64,000 nt of DNA, taken from assembly GCF_030693625.1 (NCBI RefSeq), contig NZ_JAUYAF010000020.1, positions 39,094-103,093 on the forward strand, written 5' to 3'. The notes under the pieces are model-generated. The model saw nothing but the letters and a program-made list of their open reading frames with translations, was not told where the DNA came from and ran no database searches. How positions within the stretch are numbered: the first letter of the stretch is position 1; the number at the start of each line of letters is the position of its first letter. The position numbers and the translations under genes were made by a program. The DNA comes from Phenylobacterium sp. (GTDB lineage: Bacteria; Pseudomonadota; Alphaproteobacteria; Caulobacterales; Caulobacteraceae). This document shows positions 1-8,630 of the stretch, one piece after another.

Positions 1-60
1 GGCCTCGCCGGGCCCGCTGACCGCGCCGCGGTGGTGGCCTATATGAAGGGGCTGAAATGA
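1..60 (+). CDS. 3' end of an upstream gene, possibly a c-type cytochrome
   Basis: Only the last 19 codons are inside the window, ending GLK and TGA at 58-60. The visible tail (DRAAVVAYMKGLK) resembles the C-terminal helix of small class I c-type cytochromes, which often end in DRxxVxAYLxxL. No haem motif is visible because the gene starts outside the window. Its stop overlaps the ATG of the next gene (ATGA at 57-60), so the two are probably translationally coupled. The cytochrome reading is inference from a very short tail. Confidence 0.4.
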   Translation, partial: GLAGPADRAAVVAYMKGLK

Positions 61-374
61 GAGCCGCGCCGTGGATCGCGCTCGCTGCAGGCCTGGCCCT
101 GGCCGGCTGCGCCACCGTCGCCCCTGAAGACGCCACCGACGCGCCCATGACCTATGCTTGCGGCGCCGGGAAGCGCTTCGTGGCGTCCTATGCCCTGGAT
201 GGGCGGATCGTGCGGGTGACCGCTGGCGGCCAGACGACGACCCTGCGGCAGGTGAAGAAGAAGAGGGGCGATCCCATCTTCGCGGCCGGCGGCATGACTC
301 TTACCACCAAGGGAGCATCGGCGGATCTGGACGGCGCCCCGGCCGGTCCCTACCGGAACTGCAGAACCGGCTAG
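57..374 (+). CDS. MliC-like lipoprotein (C-type lysozyme inhibitor family)
   Basis: A 105-aa protein with a lipoprotein signal peptide: positive start, hydrophobic stretch, lipobox LAGC with Cys18. The mature part has the MliC/PliC layout: an early YxC, a strand with RFVASY, a GGQTTTLRQV segment, a small-residue GG turn, a TKGASADL strand and a terminal Cys. Known family members are outer-membrane lipoproteins that bind and inhibit C-type lysozymes. The two mature Cys (in TYACG and RNC) probably form the family disulphide. The start overlaps the stop of the preceding gene, and its own stop overlaps the GTG of the next gene. Confidence 0.7.
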   Translation: MRAAPWIALAAGLALAGCATVAPEDATDAPMTYACGAGKRFVASYALDGRIVRVTAGGQTTTLRQVKKKRGDPIFAAGGMTLTTKGASADLDGAPAGPYRNCRTG

Positions 375-1264
375 TGGACGCCTTCCCCGCCTATTTCCCC
401 CTGGCCGGCCGCAAGATCGTTGTGGCGGGGTCGGGCGAGGCCGCGGAGAACAAGCTGCGGCTGCTGGCTTCGTCGCCGGCGACCCTGGTGCGGGTGGAGG
501 GGGCCGACGCCTTCCTGACCGGCAGCTATTCCGGCGCCCTGCTGGTCTTCATCGACGGCGAGGACGAGGCTTTCGCCAAGGGCGCGGCCGCGGCGGCGCG
601 AGCCGCCCGGGTCCTGGTCAATGTCACCGACCGGCCCGAGCTCTGCGACTTCACCACGCCGGCCGTCATCGACCGGGGCGAGGTGGTGGCGGCCATCGGC
701 ACGGGCGGCGCGTCGCCCATGCTGGCGACCATGCTGCGCAACGACATCGAGCAGCGGGTGCCGGAGGGTACGGGCCGGGTCGCGGCCCTGTTCCGCAAAT
801 TCCAGGATGACGTCCGCGCCAAGTTCCCCGAATTGCACGCCCGGCGGGCCTTCCTGCGCGAGACCCTGTCGGGCGCGGTGGCGCAAGCCGCCCAGGGCGG
901 CGACATGGAGAAGGCCCAGAGCCTGTTCCGCGACGCCATCGCCAAGGGCCCCAAGGCGGCCGGTAAGGTGCAGTTCGTGGCCGGGCGCGGGCCTGCCGAT
1001 CTTCTGACCCTCCGCGCCAGCCGAGCCCTGGCCGCCGCCGACGTGATCGCCGCCGACGACGCCGCCGACCCCGACATCCTGGCGATGGCGCGGCGCGACG
1101 CCGAGCGGCTGACGCCCCTTGAGGCGACGCCCCAGGCGATGATCGAGCTGGCCCAGTCCGGCCGCCGCGTGGTGCGGGTGGTGGTTCTGGCCCCGCCCGC
1201 GGAGGAAGCCCGGGCCCTGGCCGCCGCCGGTGTGACGGTCGAGGTCCTGGCGTCGGCGACGTGA
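374..1264 (+). CDS. Siroheme synthase N-terminal domain protein with truncated SUMT half
   Basis: 296 aa from a GTG that overlaps the preceding TAG by one base. Residues about 1-205 match the precorrin-2 dehydrogenase/sirohydrochlorin ferrochelatase half of CysG: Rossmann motif GSGEAAENK, the VNVTDRPELCDFTTPA segment, and TGGASPMLA with the conserved Ser. The C-terminal part begins like a uroporphyrinogen-III methyltransferase (GRGPADLLTLRASRALAAADV) but ends after only about 90 residues, where a full SUMT domain has about 245. The methyltransferase is therefore probably inactive or structural, with SUMT supplied by another gene. It overlaps the modB start. Confidence 0.75.
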   Translation: MDAFPAYFPLAGRKIVVAGSGEAAENKLRLLASSPATLVRVEGADAFLTGSYSGALLVFIDGEDEAFAKGAAAAARAARVLVNVTDRPELCDFTTPAVIDRGEVVAAIGTGGASPMLATMLRNDIEQRVPEGTGRVAALFRKFQDDVRAKFPELHARRAFLRETLSGAVAQAAQGGDMEKAQSLFRDAIAKGPKAAGKVQFVAGRGPADLLTLRASRALAAADVIAADDAADPDILAMARRDAERLTPLEATPQAMIELAQSGRRVVRVVVLAPPAEEARALAAAGVTVEVLASAT

Positions 1265-1956
1265 CGGGCCTGTCCCCCGACGACTGGGCCGCGATCACCC
1301 TGTCCCTGAAGGTGGCCCTCGCCGCCACCGCCTTCGGCCTGCCCCTGGCGCTCGCCACCGCCCTGGCCCAGGCGCGCGGCAGGTTCGGGGTGCGGGTCCT
1401 GCTGGATGTCCTGGTGACCCTGCCGCTGGTCCTGCCGCCGGTGGCGACCGGCTATGGCCTGTTGCTGCTGTTCGGCCGGAGCGGTCCGATCGGAGAAGCC
1501 CTGGAGAAGGCGGGCGTCGTCTTCGCCTTCGACTGGACGGGCGCGGCCCTGGCGGCGGGGATCATGGCCTTCCCGCTGATGGTGCGACCCATGCGGCTGG
1601 CCATCGAGGCCCTGGACAAGGAGGTCGACGAGGTGGCCCGGACCCTGGGCGCCCCGCCCCTCGTGCGGTTCTTCCGCATCACCCTGCCCCTGGCCCTGCC
1701 CGGCGTGGCGGCGGGCGCGATCCTGGGGTTCGCCAAGGCGCTGGGGGAATTCGGGGCCACCATCACCTTCGTGGCCGCCATTCCGGGGGAGACTCTTACC
1801 CTCCCCGCCGCGATCTACGGCGCCACTCAGTCGCCGGGCGACGAGGCCCGCGCTGGCATGCTGTGCCTGGTGGCCGCCGCCATCGCCATCGGTGCGGTGT
1901 TGGTGTCCGACCTGGTGGGGCGGCTGGCCACCCGGACGTCCCGGGGCGCGCCCTAG
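1261..1956 (+). CDS. modB: Molybdate ABC transporter permease ModB
   Basis: 231 aa, GTG start inside the preceding stop (GTGA). Five to six hydrophobic segments and the permease signature EVARTLGAPPLVRFFRITLP (EAA loop) near residue 125, followed by GFAKALGEFGATITFVA, which is typical of ModB. Family role: inner-membrane channel of the ModABC molybdate importer. modA and modC are not visible downstream, so the partner genes must lie elsewhere or have been lost. Placement behind a siroheme gene is unusual; molybdate and siroheme are both used by nitrate/nitrite assimilation, but that link is inference. Confidence 0.85.
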   Translation: MTGLSPDDWAAITLSLKVALAATAFGLPLALATALAQARGRFGVRVLLDVLVTLPLVLPPVATGYGLLLLFGRSGPIGEALEKAGVVFAFDWTGAALAAGIMAFPLMVRPMRLAIEALDKEVDEVARTLGAPPLVRFFRITLPLALPGVAAGAILGFAKALGEFGATITFVAAIPGETLTLPAAIYGATQSPGDEARAGMLCLVAAAIAIGAVLVSDLVGRLATRTSRGAP

Positions 1957-1961
1957 GTATT

Positions 1962-1999
1962 TATCCGGGTAATATTGACTAAGGATTATATCCGGGTAA
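1962..1999. promoter_or_regulatory. Direct repeat operator candidate (TATCCGGGTAA x2)
   Basis: The 11-mer TATCCGGGTAA occurs at 1962-1972 and again at 1989-1999, 27 bp apart, in an AT-rich island of an otherwise GC-rich window. A TTGACT hexamer at 1975-1980 lies between the copies. The position just before the phosphotransferase start (2028) suggests a regulator site. I do not recognise the regulator. Confidence 0.4.
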
Positions 2000-2027
2000 A
2001 AGGCGGCGCTTCACCGGAGCCGTCCCA

Positions 2028-3035
2028 ATGTCCCTGCCGCAAGCCTATCGCCCCGCCGTTGACCGCGCCCTCCAGGCGGCGTTCGGCACGACGGAGATGG
2101 ACAGCCTCGCCCCCGTCGCTGGCGGTCTCTCCGGCGCCCTGACCTATCGGATCCGCGTCGGGGGCATCGCCTATCTGCTGCGGGTCGAGACCCAGCGCGA
2201 CGGCTTTCAGGATCCCCATCGCTGGCATCCGTGCATGGCCATCGCGGCCCAGGCCTGTCTGGCGCCCCGCGTCCGCTATGCCGACGCCACCGACGGTGTG
2301 GTGATCATGGAGTTCATCTCCGAGCAGTCCTGGGCCGTCGACTATGCCGGGACCCGTAGGGACCTGATTGTCGAGGCCGCCCAAGGCGTCCGCGCCCTCC
2401 ACCAGACACAGGCCTTCCCGCCTCTCGTGGACTACATGCAGGGCATGGACGAGGTCTGGTCAGGGTTCCTGGCCACCGGCCTGCTGGCCAAGGCGGCGAC
2501 CGCGGATCTGCTGGAGCGATACGGCCGGGTTCGCGCGGCCTACCGCACCGACCCGGCCGACCTGGTCTCCAGCCACAACGACCTGAACCCGCGCAACATC
2601 CTCTATGACGGGCGCAGGCTGTGGTTCATCGACTGGGAGAGCGCGTTCCTCGCCGACCGTCACGTGGACCTGGCGACCCTGGCCAACTTCATCACCCATG
2701 ACGTCGGCGAGGAAGACCTGCTGCTGGCGACCTATTTCGGCCAGGCGCCTGACCCCCGCCAGCGGGCGCGGCATCTGGTGATGCGGCAGGTCAACCACCT
2801 GTTCTACGGCCTGATCATGCTGACCGCCGTGGCGCGGCTGCGTCCAGGCGAACGGGCGGCGGGCGGCCTGGAGGGGCCGTCGCTGGCGGAAATCCACCAG
2901 GGCATCGGCGCCGGGACCTTCGTCCTGGAGGGCTGGGAAGGTCAGGTCGCCTATGGCAGGGCGCGGCTCGCCCAGGCCCTGGCGGGGATGAAGACCGACG
3001 CCTTCGATCAGGCGGTCAGCATGCTGACCGCCTGA
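2028..3035 (+). CDS. Phosphotransferase, aminoglycoside/choline kinase fold
   Basis: 335 aa. The kinase core is visible: N-terminal VAGGLSGALTYRIRVGG nucleotide loop, a VIMEFI hinge around residue 90, the Brenner motif SSHNDLNPRNILYDG (catalytic Asp and metal Asn) near residue 182 and FIDWESA (metal Asp). This is the APH/choline/ethanolamine kinase superfamily. The substrate is not predictable and resistance is not implied: the motif N-D rather than H-G-D suggests a metabolic kinase. The gene stands alone, with the repeated motif at 1962-1999 upstream and a convergent MFS gene downstream. Confidence 0.75.
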   Translation: MSLPQAYRPAVDRALQAAFGTTEMDSLAPVAGGLSGALTYRIRVGGIAYLLRVETQRDGFQDPHRWHPCMAIAAQACLAPRVRYADATDGVVIMEFISEQSWAVDYAGTRRDLIVEAAQGVRALHQTQAFPPLVDYMQGMDEVWSGFLATGLLAKAATADLLERYGRVRAAYRTDPADLVSSHNDLNPRNILYDGRRLWFIDWESAFLADRHVDLATLANFITHDVGEEDLLLATYFGQAPDPRQRARHLVMRQVNHLFYGLIMLTAVARLRPGERAAGGLEGPSLAEIHQGIGAGTFVLEGWEGQVAYGRARLAQALAGMKTDAFDQAVSMLTA

Positions 3036-3041
3036 CGGGCC

Positions 3042-4709
3042 CTAGTCGTGCAGGGACCGCTTGTTGGTCTCGGGCAGGAACAGCAGGCAGGTGACCACCG
3101 AGATCGCCGTGAAGGCGAAGGGGTACCAGAGGCCGGAATAGATATCACCCACCGCCGCCACGATGGCGAAGGCGGTGAAGGGCACGAAGCCGCCGACCCA
3201 GCCGGTGCCGATATGGTAGGGCAGGGACATGGCGGTGTAGCGGATGCGGGTGGGGAACAGCTCCACCAGGGTCGCGGCGATGGGTCCGAACAGGGCCGTG
3301 GCGGCGATCACGAACACCATCAGCACGCCGAACACGCCGGGCAGGTTCATCCGCGCCGGATCGGCCTTCTCAGGATAGCCGGCGGCCTTCAGCCCGCCCT
3401 TGATGCGGCCCTCGATAGCGGCCTTCGCGGCCTTGGCGTCGTCCTTGGAAAGGCCGGCGATGGAGTCTGACTCGACGACGGCCGCGCCGATCTTCACCTG
3501 GGCCTTGGCGCCCGGCGCGCCCTGCTGGTTCTTGTAGGAGACCCCGGCGTTGGCCAGCGTGCCCTTGGCGATATCGCAGGAGGAGGTGAAGGCCGCCTTG
3601 CCCACAGGATCGAACTGCAGCGAGCACTCGGCCGGGTCGGCCACCACGACGATGGGGGTGCGGGCCTCCGCCTCGGCGAGCGCCGGGTTGGCGGTCTTGG
3701 CCAGCATGTGGAAGCCGGGGAAGTAGGCGGCCAGCATCAGGGTCATGCCAAACAGCATCACCGGCTTGCGGCCCACCTTGTCCGACAGCCAGCCGAAGAG
3801 GACGTAGAAGATGGCGCTGACCGCGGTGGCGGCCATCATCAGCATGTTGATGGTCTCGGCCGGGACCTTGAGGAACTTGTCCAGGAAGGTCTGGGTGTAG
3901 AAGAAGGCCGTGTACCAGACGGCGCCCTGGGCGAACATGATGGCCACCAGGGCCAGGAGCACGATCTTCAGGTTCTTCCAGGTGCCGAAGGCCTCGGTGA
4001 AGGGCGCCTTGGCGATCTCGCCTTCCTCTTTCATCTTGGCGAAGGCCGGGCTCTCCGACAGCTTCAGGCGCATGAAGATCGAGATGACCAGCAGGCCCGC
4101 CGAGAACAGGAACGGAATGCGCCAGCCCCAGGCGTCGAAGGCCTCGGGCCCGAAGTAGCGGCCCACCACGACCCGGGTCGCCAGGATCACCAGCAAGGCG
4201 CCGAACAGGCCGAAGGCGGCGGAGGTCTGCACCCAACTGGTGGAGCGGCCCCGGGCGCCGGGGGGCGCGTGCTCGGCCACATAGATGGCCGCGCCGCCGT
4301 ATTCTCCGCCGAGCGCGAAGCCCTGCAGGATGCGCATCAGCACGAGCAGGGCCGGCGCGATGATCCCGACCTGGGCGTAGGTGGGCAGGAGGCCGATGGC
4401 CACGGTGGCGCCGCCCATCAGCACCACGGTGAACAGGAAGGCGCCCTTGCGTCCCACCCGGTCGCCGATGCGGCCGAACACCAGGGCGCCGAGCGGCCGG
4501 AAGGCGAAGCCCGCGCCGAACAGGGCGAGCGCGGCGATATAGCCGGCGGTCTCAGGGAGACCGGAGAAGAAGGTCTTGGAGATGACCTGGGTCAGGCTGC
4601 CGAAAACGAAGAAGTCGTACCATTCGAAGGTGGTCCCGGCGGCCGAGGCGCCCACCACGGTGCGCAACGAAGCTTCCTTCGGCGCCTTGGCCTCTTCAAC
4701 TGCCGCCAT
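3042..4709 (-). CDS. MFS transporter, metabolite:H+ symporter (MHS) family
   Basis: 555 aa from the ATG at 4709, chosen because GGGGGAGAG sits 5-13 nt upstream. It starts with GTTFEWYDFFVFG, typical of the ShiA/ProP-like MHS branch, and has the MFS loop GRIGDRVGRKGAF and the second-half copy GWLSDKVGRK. Twelve membrane segments can be traced. Between TM9 and TM10 there is an insertion of about 110 residues containing two Cys (AECSL and SSCDI), predicted periplasmic by topology. Family substrates are organic acids or osmolytes; none can be assigned here. Confidence 0.8.
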   Translation of the reverse strand: MAAVEEAKAPKEASLRTVVGASAAGTTFEWYDFFVFGSLTQVISKTFFSGLPETAGYIAALALFGAGFAFRPLGALVFGRIGDRVGRKGAFLFTVVLMGGATVAIGLLPTYAQVGIIAPALLVLMRILQGFALGGEYGGAAIYVAEHAPPGARGRSTSWVQTSAAFGLFGALLVILATRVVVGRYFGPEAFDAWGWRIPFLFSAGLLVISIFMRLKLSESPAFAKMKEEGEIAKAPFTEAFGTWKNLKIVLLALVAIMFAQGAVWYTAFFYTQTFLDKFLKVPAETINMLMMAATAVSAIFYVLFGWLSDKVGRKPVMLFGMTLMLAAYFPGFHMLAKTANPALAEAEARTPIVVVADPAECSLQFDPVGKAAFTSSCDIAKGTLANAGVSYKNQQGAPGAKAQVKIGAAVVESDSIAGLSKDDAKAAKAAIEGRIKGGLKAAGYPEKADPARMNLPGVFGVLMVFVIAATALFGPIAATLVELFPTRIRYTAMSLPYHIGTGWVGGFVPFTAFAIVAAVGDIYSGLWYPFAFTAISVVTCLLFLPETNKRSLHD

Positions 4710-4816
4710 ACGTCTCTCCCCCGAGCTCTTTGTGACCAAGGTCTAGCATTGGCTTGTGCGGCGTTGGAAGGGCGGGCGCGCTTCTCCTCTTCCACAGGTG
4801 GAGAGGTGGGGATTGG

Positions 4817-7510
4817 CTAGGCCACGGCCTCTTCGGCGAAGTCGGCGGGCGCGCTCAGGCGGGCGATCTCGGTCAGCAGGGCGGTGGGGGAGATCGGCTT
4901 GCCCACGACGCCGTCCATTCCGGCTTCCAGGTAGGACTGGTGCTGGTGGGACAGGACGTTGGCGGTCAGGGCTACGATGGGGGTCTGGGCCACGGGACCG
5001 CCCAGGGCGCGGATGCGGCGGCAGGCCTCCAGGCCGTCGATGCCGGGCATCTGGACGTCCATCAGGATCAGGTCGAACCCGCCCCGCGCCGCGGCCTTGA
5101 CCCCCAGCAGGCCGTCGGCGGCGGTCTCGACGCTGGCGCCGAGATTTTCCAGCAGCTTGGTGGCGATTATGCGGTTGGTGGAATTGTCCTCCACCACCAG
5201 GATGCGCAGGCCCTCCAGCACCGGTTCGCCGGTGTCGGCGATGGCGACGACCGGCTCGGCCCTGGGAGCGGAAACCTCCAGCCAGAAGACCGAACCCTTG
5301 TCCTCAACCGAGGTGAAGCCCACCGCGCCGCCCATCATCTCCGCCAGCTTCTGGGTGATGGCCAGGCCCAGGCCCGAGCCACCGAACTTGCGGGTGGTGG
5401 ACGCGTCGCCCTGGTCGAAGCGCTGGAAGATGCGGCCCTGGGCGTCGGCGGGAATACCGACACCGGTGTCGGCGACCTCAAGGCGCAGCACCCGGCCGGC
5501 GCTCGTGTTGTGCAGGGCGGCCCGGATGGTGATCGACCCTTCCAGGGTGAACTTCACCGCATTGCCCACCAGGTTGAACAGGGCCTGGCGCAGCCGAACC
5601 GGGTCGGTGCGGACCCAGTCGAGATCGGCCAGGCCCTCGAGCTTCAGCTCCAGCCCCTTGGCTTCGGCCTGCGGTCGCAGCAGGCGGGTGACCCCCTGGA
5701 TCAGGGCGGCGGGATCGACGGACTCCTCGGCCAGGGTCAGGGCGCCGGCCTCGATCTTGGAGAAGTCGATCACGTCGTTGAGGAGCTCGGCCAGCATCTG
5801 GCCGCAGGAGAGCGCCTCCTCCAGCATGGCCCGGCCGTCCTGGCTCAGGCTCTCGGTCTTCAGCAGGTGCAGGACCCCCATCACCCCGTTCATCGGCGTG
5901 CGGATCTCGTGGCTCATATTGGCCAGGAAGGCGGCCTTGGCCTCGGCGCCGGCCTGGGCGGCCTGCTGGGCCTCGATGAGGGCCAGCTCCTGGCGCTTGC
6001 GCTGGTCGAAGTCGTGGACGAGGCCGACACCTTTCAGCCAGCGGCCCTTGGAGTCGCGCTTGAGGTGGTGGAACACCCGCATCCAGCGAGCCTCGCCGGA
6101 GGGCGTCATGATGCGGGCCTCGAAGGCCTCGCCCGACTTGCGGCGGTCGGCGTTGATGTCGAGGAAGGCCTGGCGCACGCCGGCCATGTCGTCCGCATGG
6201 AACTTGGGGAAGTTCAGCTTCAGGGCGTCTCCATAGCTGCGTGAGGAGCGGCCGATCAGCTTCTTGAACTCCGGGCTGGCCCAGAAGGTCTTGTTGACGT
6301 GGTCGATCTCATAGACCCCGGCGTCGGCGGCGCTGAGCGCCACCTTCAGGCGCCGGGCGTTGGTCTGGGCCTCGCGCCGGGCGCTGGCCACCGCCGAGAT
6401 GTCGTCCACATAGGCCAGCATGCCGCCGATCTCGCCGGCGGCGTCCAGCCAGGGCCGCGCCTCCCAGCGCACCCAGTGCTTGCCGCCCTGGCTGTCGGTG
6501 AAGCGGTCCTCCTTGCTGGAGATCACCTCGCCCTTCAGGGCCCGCCGCTGGGCGGCCAGAAACTTCTTGGGAATGGTGGGGAAGACGTCCTCCAGCCTGA
6601 GCCCCACATGGTCGCGGTGGCCCAGGCTGAAGGCGTGACGCCAGCGGCTCGAGATCATCAGGTAGCGCAGGTCGCGGTCGAACATGGCCACCGCGAAGGG
6701 GGCGTTCTCAATCAGCTGACGGATTTGCCGCTCGGCGGCCACGGCCGCGTCGCGGGCGGCGATCATCTCGGTGATGTCCTGCGACATCCCCTTGAGCGCG
6801 AAGGCGCCCCCTCGTCGGGGCTCACAATGGAAGGTGGCGCGCCAGGTCGACCAGCGGCCGTCCTTGTTGCGCATCCGGTGTTCAAGCGTCTGGGGGATAC
6901 CCTCCAGGATGCCGCGGTTGAAGGCGGACCGGACGGCCTGGGCCTCGTCGGGATGCAGGATTTCGCGGAAGGCCTCGGCGCTCCCCATTTCGTCGCGGCT
7001 GTAGCCGGTGATGGCAAGGATATCGTCGGACCAGTCGAGGCGCTCGCCGGCCGGCTCGAAGGACCAGGTGCCGACGCCCGCGCTCTCCGAGAGCAGCAGG
7101 CGCGTGCGGCGGGCATCCTCCACCTCGGCCTGGCGCTCCCGGTCCTGGGTGGCGTCGCGCAGGGTTCCGATGATTTGCCCGTCGTCGGTCAGCTGGCTAC
7201 GACCCTCGAACCAGCGGTAGGAGCCGTCCTTCATCCGCATGCGGGCGACGTTCTGGCCAGTGCGGGTCTCGATCAGCTGTTCGGCGAACTCGCCAAAGGC
7301 CTCCAGGTCGTCGGGATGAATGAAGTCGGCGGCGGACTTGCCGAGAATCTCGTCGCTGGCCCAGCCGGTCGTCGCCGTCCAGGCCGGGTTCACCAATTTG
7401 AATCGGGCGTCAGGACCGATGACGAGCAACAACTCCTGGCTGTTGGTGAACAGCCACTGGATCATCAGGCCGTGCTCCGTCGGCGTGTTGTCCGCACGCT
7501 CTGCCGGCAT
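4817..7510 (-). CDS. Hybrid sensor histidine kinase with multiple PAS domains
   Basis: 897 aa. ATG at 7510 is chosen for the GGGGGA upstream. Order: four or five PAS/PAC units (residues about 15-500; PAC endings such as DGSYRWFEGR and KGRWLKGVG), HisKA with phospho-accepting His in NMSHEIRTPMNG, HATPase_c with N box NLVGNAVKFT, GVGIP and GGSGLGLAI, then a receiver with Asp in LILMDVQMPGIDG and Lys in VVGKPIS. There are no membrane segments, so it is probably a cytoplasmic sensor. No histidine phosphotransferase domain is present; ChpT or another HPt would be needed for onward relay. No partner regulator is adjacent. Confidence 0.9.
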   Translation of the reverse strand: MPAERADNTPTEHGLMIQWLFTNSQELLLVIGPDARFKLVNPAWTATTGWASDEILGKSAADFIHPDDLEAFGEFAEQLIETRTGQNVARMRMKDGSYRWFEGRSQLTDDGQIIGTLRDATQDRERQAEVEDARRTRLLLSESAGVGTWSFEPAGERLDWSDDILAITGYSRDEMGSAEAFREILHPDEAQAVRSAFNRGILEGIPQTLEHRMRNKDGRWSTWRATFHCEPRRGGAFALKGMSQDITEMIAARDAAVAAERQIRQLIENAPFAVAMFDRDLRYLMISSRWRHAFSLGHRDHVGLRLEDVFPTIPKKFLAAQRRALKGEVISSKEDRFTDSQGGKHWVRWEARPWLDAAGEIGGMLAYVDDISAVASARREAQTNARRLKVALSAADAGVYEIDHVNKTFWASPEFKKLIGRSSRSYGDALKLNFPKFHADDMAGVRQAFLDINADRRKSGEAFEARIMTPSGEARWMRVFHHLKRDSKGRWLKGVGLVHDFDQRKRQELALIEAQQAAQAGAEAKAAFLANMSHEIRTPMNGVMGVLHLLKTESLSQDGRAMLEEALSCGQMLAELLNDVIDFSKIEAGALTLAEESVDPAALIQGVTRLLRPQAEAKGLELKLEGLADLDWVRTDPVRLRQALFNLVGNAVKFTLEGSITIRAALHNTSAGRVLRLEVADTGVGIPADAQGRIFQRFDQGDASTTRKFGGSGLGLAITQKLAEMMGGAVGFTSVEDKGSVFWLEVSAPRAEPVVAIADTGEPVLEGLRILVVEDNSTNRIIATKLLENLGASVETAADGLLGVKAAARGGFDLILMDVQMPGIDGLEACRRIRALGGPVAQTPIVALTANVLSHQHQSYLEAGMDGVVGKPISPTALLTEIARLSAPADFAEEAVA

Positions 7511-7674
7511 AGAAATCGTCCCCCGCGTTCGAGGCCGACTCTTAGGCGGGAAGCGTAAACGCAACGTTCGAAGAACGCCGTTTGATCGCGAAGGTTGAAG
7601 CTATTTCAACCGGGGGCCGTGGAGGGCGCCGAGCCGCGGGCCGTACCAAAATTTCACTATCATGCGATGCACAC

Positions 7675-7703
7675 TACCTTGTATGAAGCAGTACCTTGCG
7701 ATG
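7675..7703. promoter_or_regulatory. PadR autoregulatory promoter/operator candidate
   Basis: Two near-identical blocks, TACCTTGTATG (7675-7685) and TACCTTGCGATG (7692-7703), are repeated at a 17-bp step about 30 bp before the padR-like start. Promoters of PadR operons often carry such paired TACnTTG elements acting both as promoter and operator. This is inference from position and pattern. Confidence 0.45.
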
Positions 7704-7732
7704 TTCGATCGAAGGTTTTGGAGGCAGGCCGC

Positions 7733-8056
7733 GTGGAAGCCGTGGAAGTTCAACTGAAGAAGGGGGTGCTCGAGATGTGCGTGCTCGCGCTCCTCTCCCG
7801 GGGCGACAACTACGCCTACGAGATCGCCAGCCGGTTGGCCGAAGGGATCGATATGGGGGAAGGCACCATCTATCCGCTGATGCGGCGGATGCAGGCCGAT
7901 GGGCTGGTGGACACCTATCTGGTGGAGTCTTCCTCGGGTCCGCCGCGCAAATATTATCGGCTGACCGAGGCCGGGAAGACCAACTTCATCAGCCAGAAGC
8001 AGGCCTGGGTCTCGTTCTCCAAGGCCGTCAACGCCATCCTGGGAGACGCCCAATGA
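7733..8056 (+). CDS. PadR family transcriptional regulator
   Basis: 107 aa from the GTG at 7733, preceded by GGAGG at 7720-7724 at proper spacing; an upstream ATG at 7670 would add 21 poorly conserved residues. It shows the compact PadR winged helix: KKGVLEMCVLALLSRGDNYAYEI, GEGTIYPLMRRMQADGLV and a PRKYYRLTEAGK wing. The stop overlaps the ATG of the DUF1700 gene (ATGA). PadR plus DUF1700 plus DUF2807 is a known operon type in which PadR represses envelope-related membrane proteins. Confidence 0.85.
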   Translation: MEAVEVQLKKGVLEMCVLALLSRGDNYAYEIASRLAEGIDMGEGTIYPLMRRMQADGLVDTYLVESSSGPPRKYYRLTEAGKTNFISQKQAWVSFSKAVNAILGDAQ

Positions 8057-8619
8057 CCCGCCAGGCGTTCCTTGCCCGGCTGCGGGAGGGCCTGGCTGGC
8101 CTGCCCGCCCATGCCATCACCGACATCGCCGCCGACTATGAGGCGCACTTCGCCGAGGGCGAGGCCGCCGGCCGCACCGAGGCCGAGGTCGCCGCCGCCC
8201 TGGGCGACCCTGGCCGCCTGGCTCGCGAGCTGCGCGCCGAGGCGGGCCTGAAGCGCTGGGAGTCCGAGCGCAACCCGTCGGCCGCCGCCTCCGCGGTCTT
8301 CGCGGTGCTGGGACTGGGCGCCATCGACCTGCTGATCCTGCTGCCCATCGTGCTCTCCATCGCCGGGACCCTGCTGGGGCTGTTCGTCGCGGTGATCGCG
8401 GTATTCGGCTCGGGCGGCTTTGTCTTCGCCGCCGGTCCGTTCCTGGACCCGCCGGGCGGGGTGGCCGCGGCCATGCTGGCGGGCATCGGCCTGATGGCGG
8501 GCTCAGTGTCCCTGGGCGCCGTGCTCTGCCTGGTCACCGTCGGCTTCGTGAACCTGCTCGTCTGGTACGGGCGTCTCCACTACCGGCTGCTGAAGCCGGC
8601 CATTGAACCTCAAGCCTGA
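8053..8619 (+). CDS. DUF1700 (HAAS-type) membrane protein
   Basis: 188 aa. The N-terminal part (residues 1-75) is a helical signalling module: FLARLREGLAGLP, DIAADYEAHFAEG, AALGDPGRLARELRAE, which matches DUF1700/HAAS. About four hydrophobic segments follow. The family works with PadR regulators in sensing membrane or envelope state; the exact role is unknown. ATG overlaps the PadR stop. Confidence 0.8.
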   Translation: MTRQAFLARLREGLAGLPAHAITDIAADYEAHFAEGEAAGRTEAEVAAALGDPGRLARELRAEAGLKRWESERNPSAAASAVFAVLGLGAIDLLILLPIVLSIAGTLLGLFVAVIAVFGSGGFVFAAGPFLDPPGGVAAAMLAGIGLMAGSVSLGAVLCLVTVGFVNLLVWYGRLHYRLLKPAIEPQA

Positions 8620-8630
8620 AGGCCCCTGAC

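Noticed and set aside
2028-3035. Aminoglycoside resistance gene.
   Set aside because: The fold is shared by many metabolic kinases, and there is no mobile context or resistance-specific motif.
4754-6244. Long plus-strand open frame opposite the multi-PAS kinase.
   Set aside because: Composition typical of the antisense of Leu/Ala/Glu-rich coding DNA; the kinase on the minus strand has all catalytic motifs.
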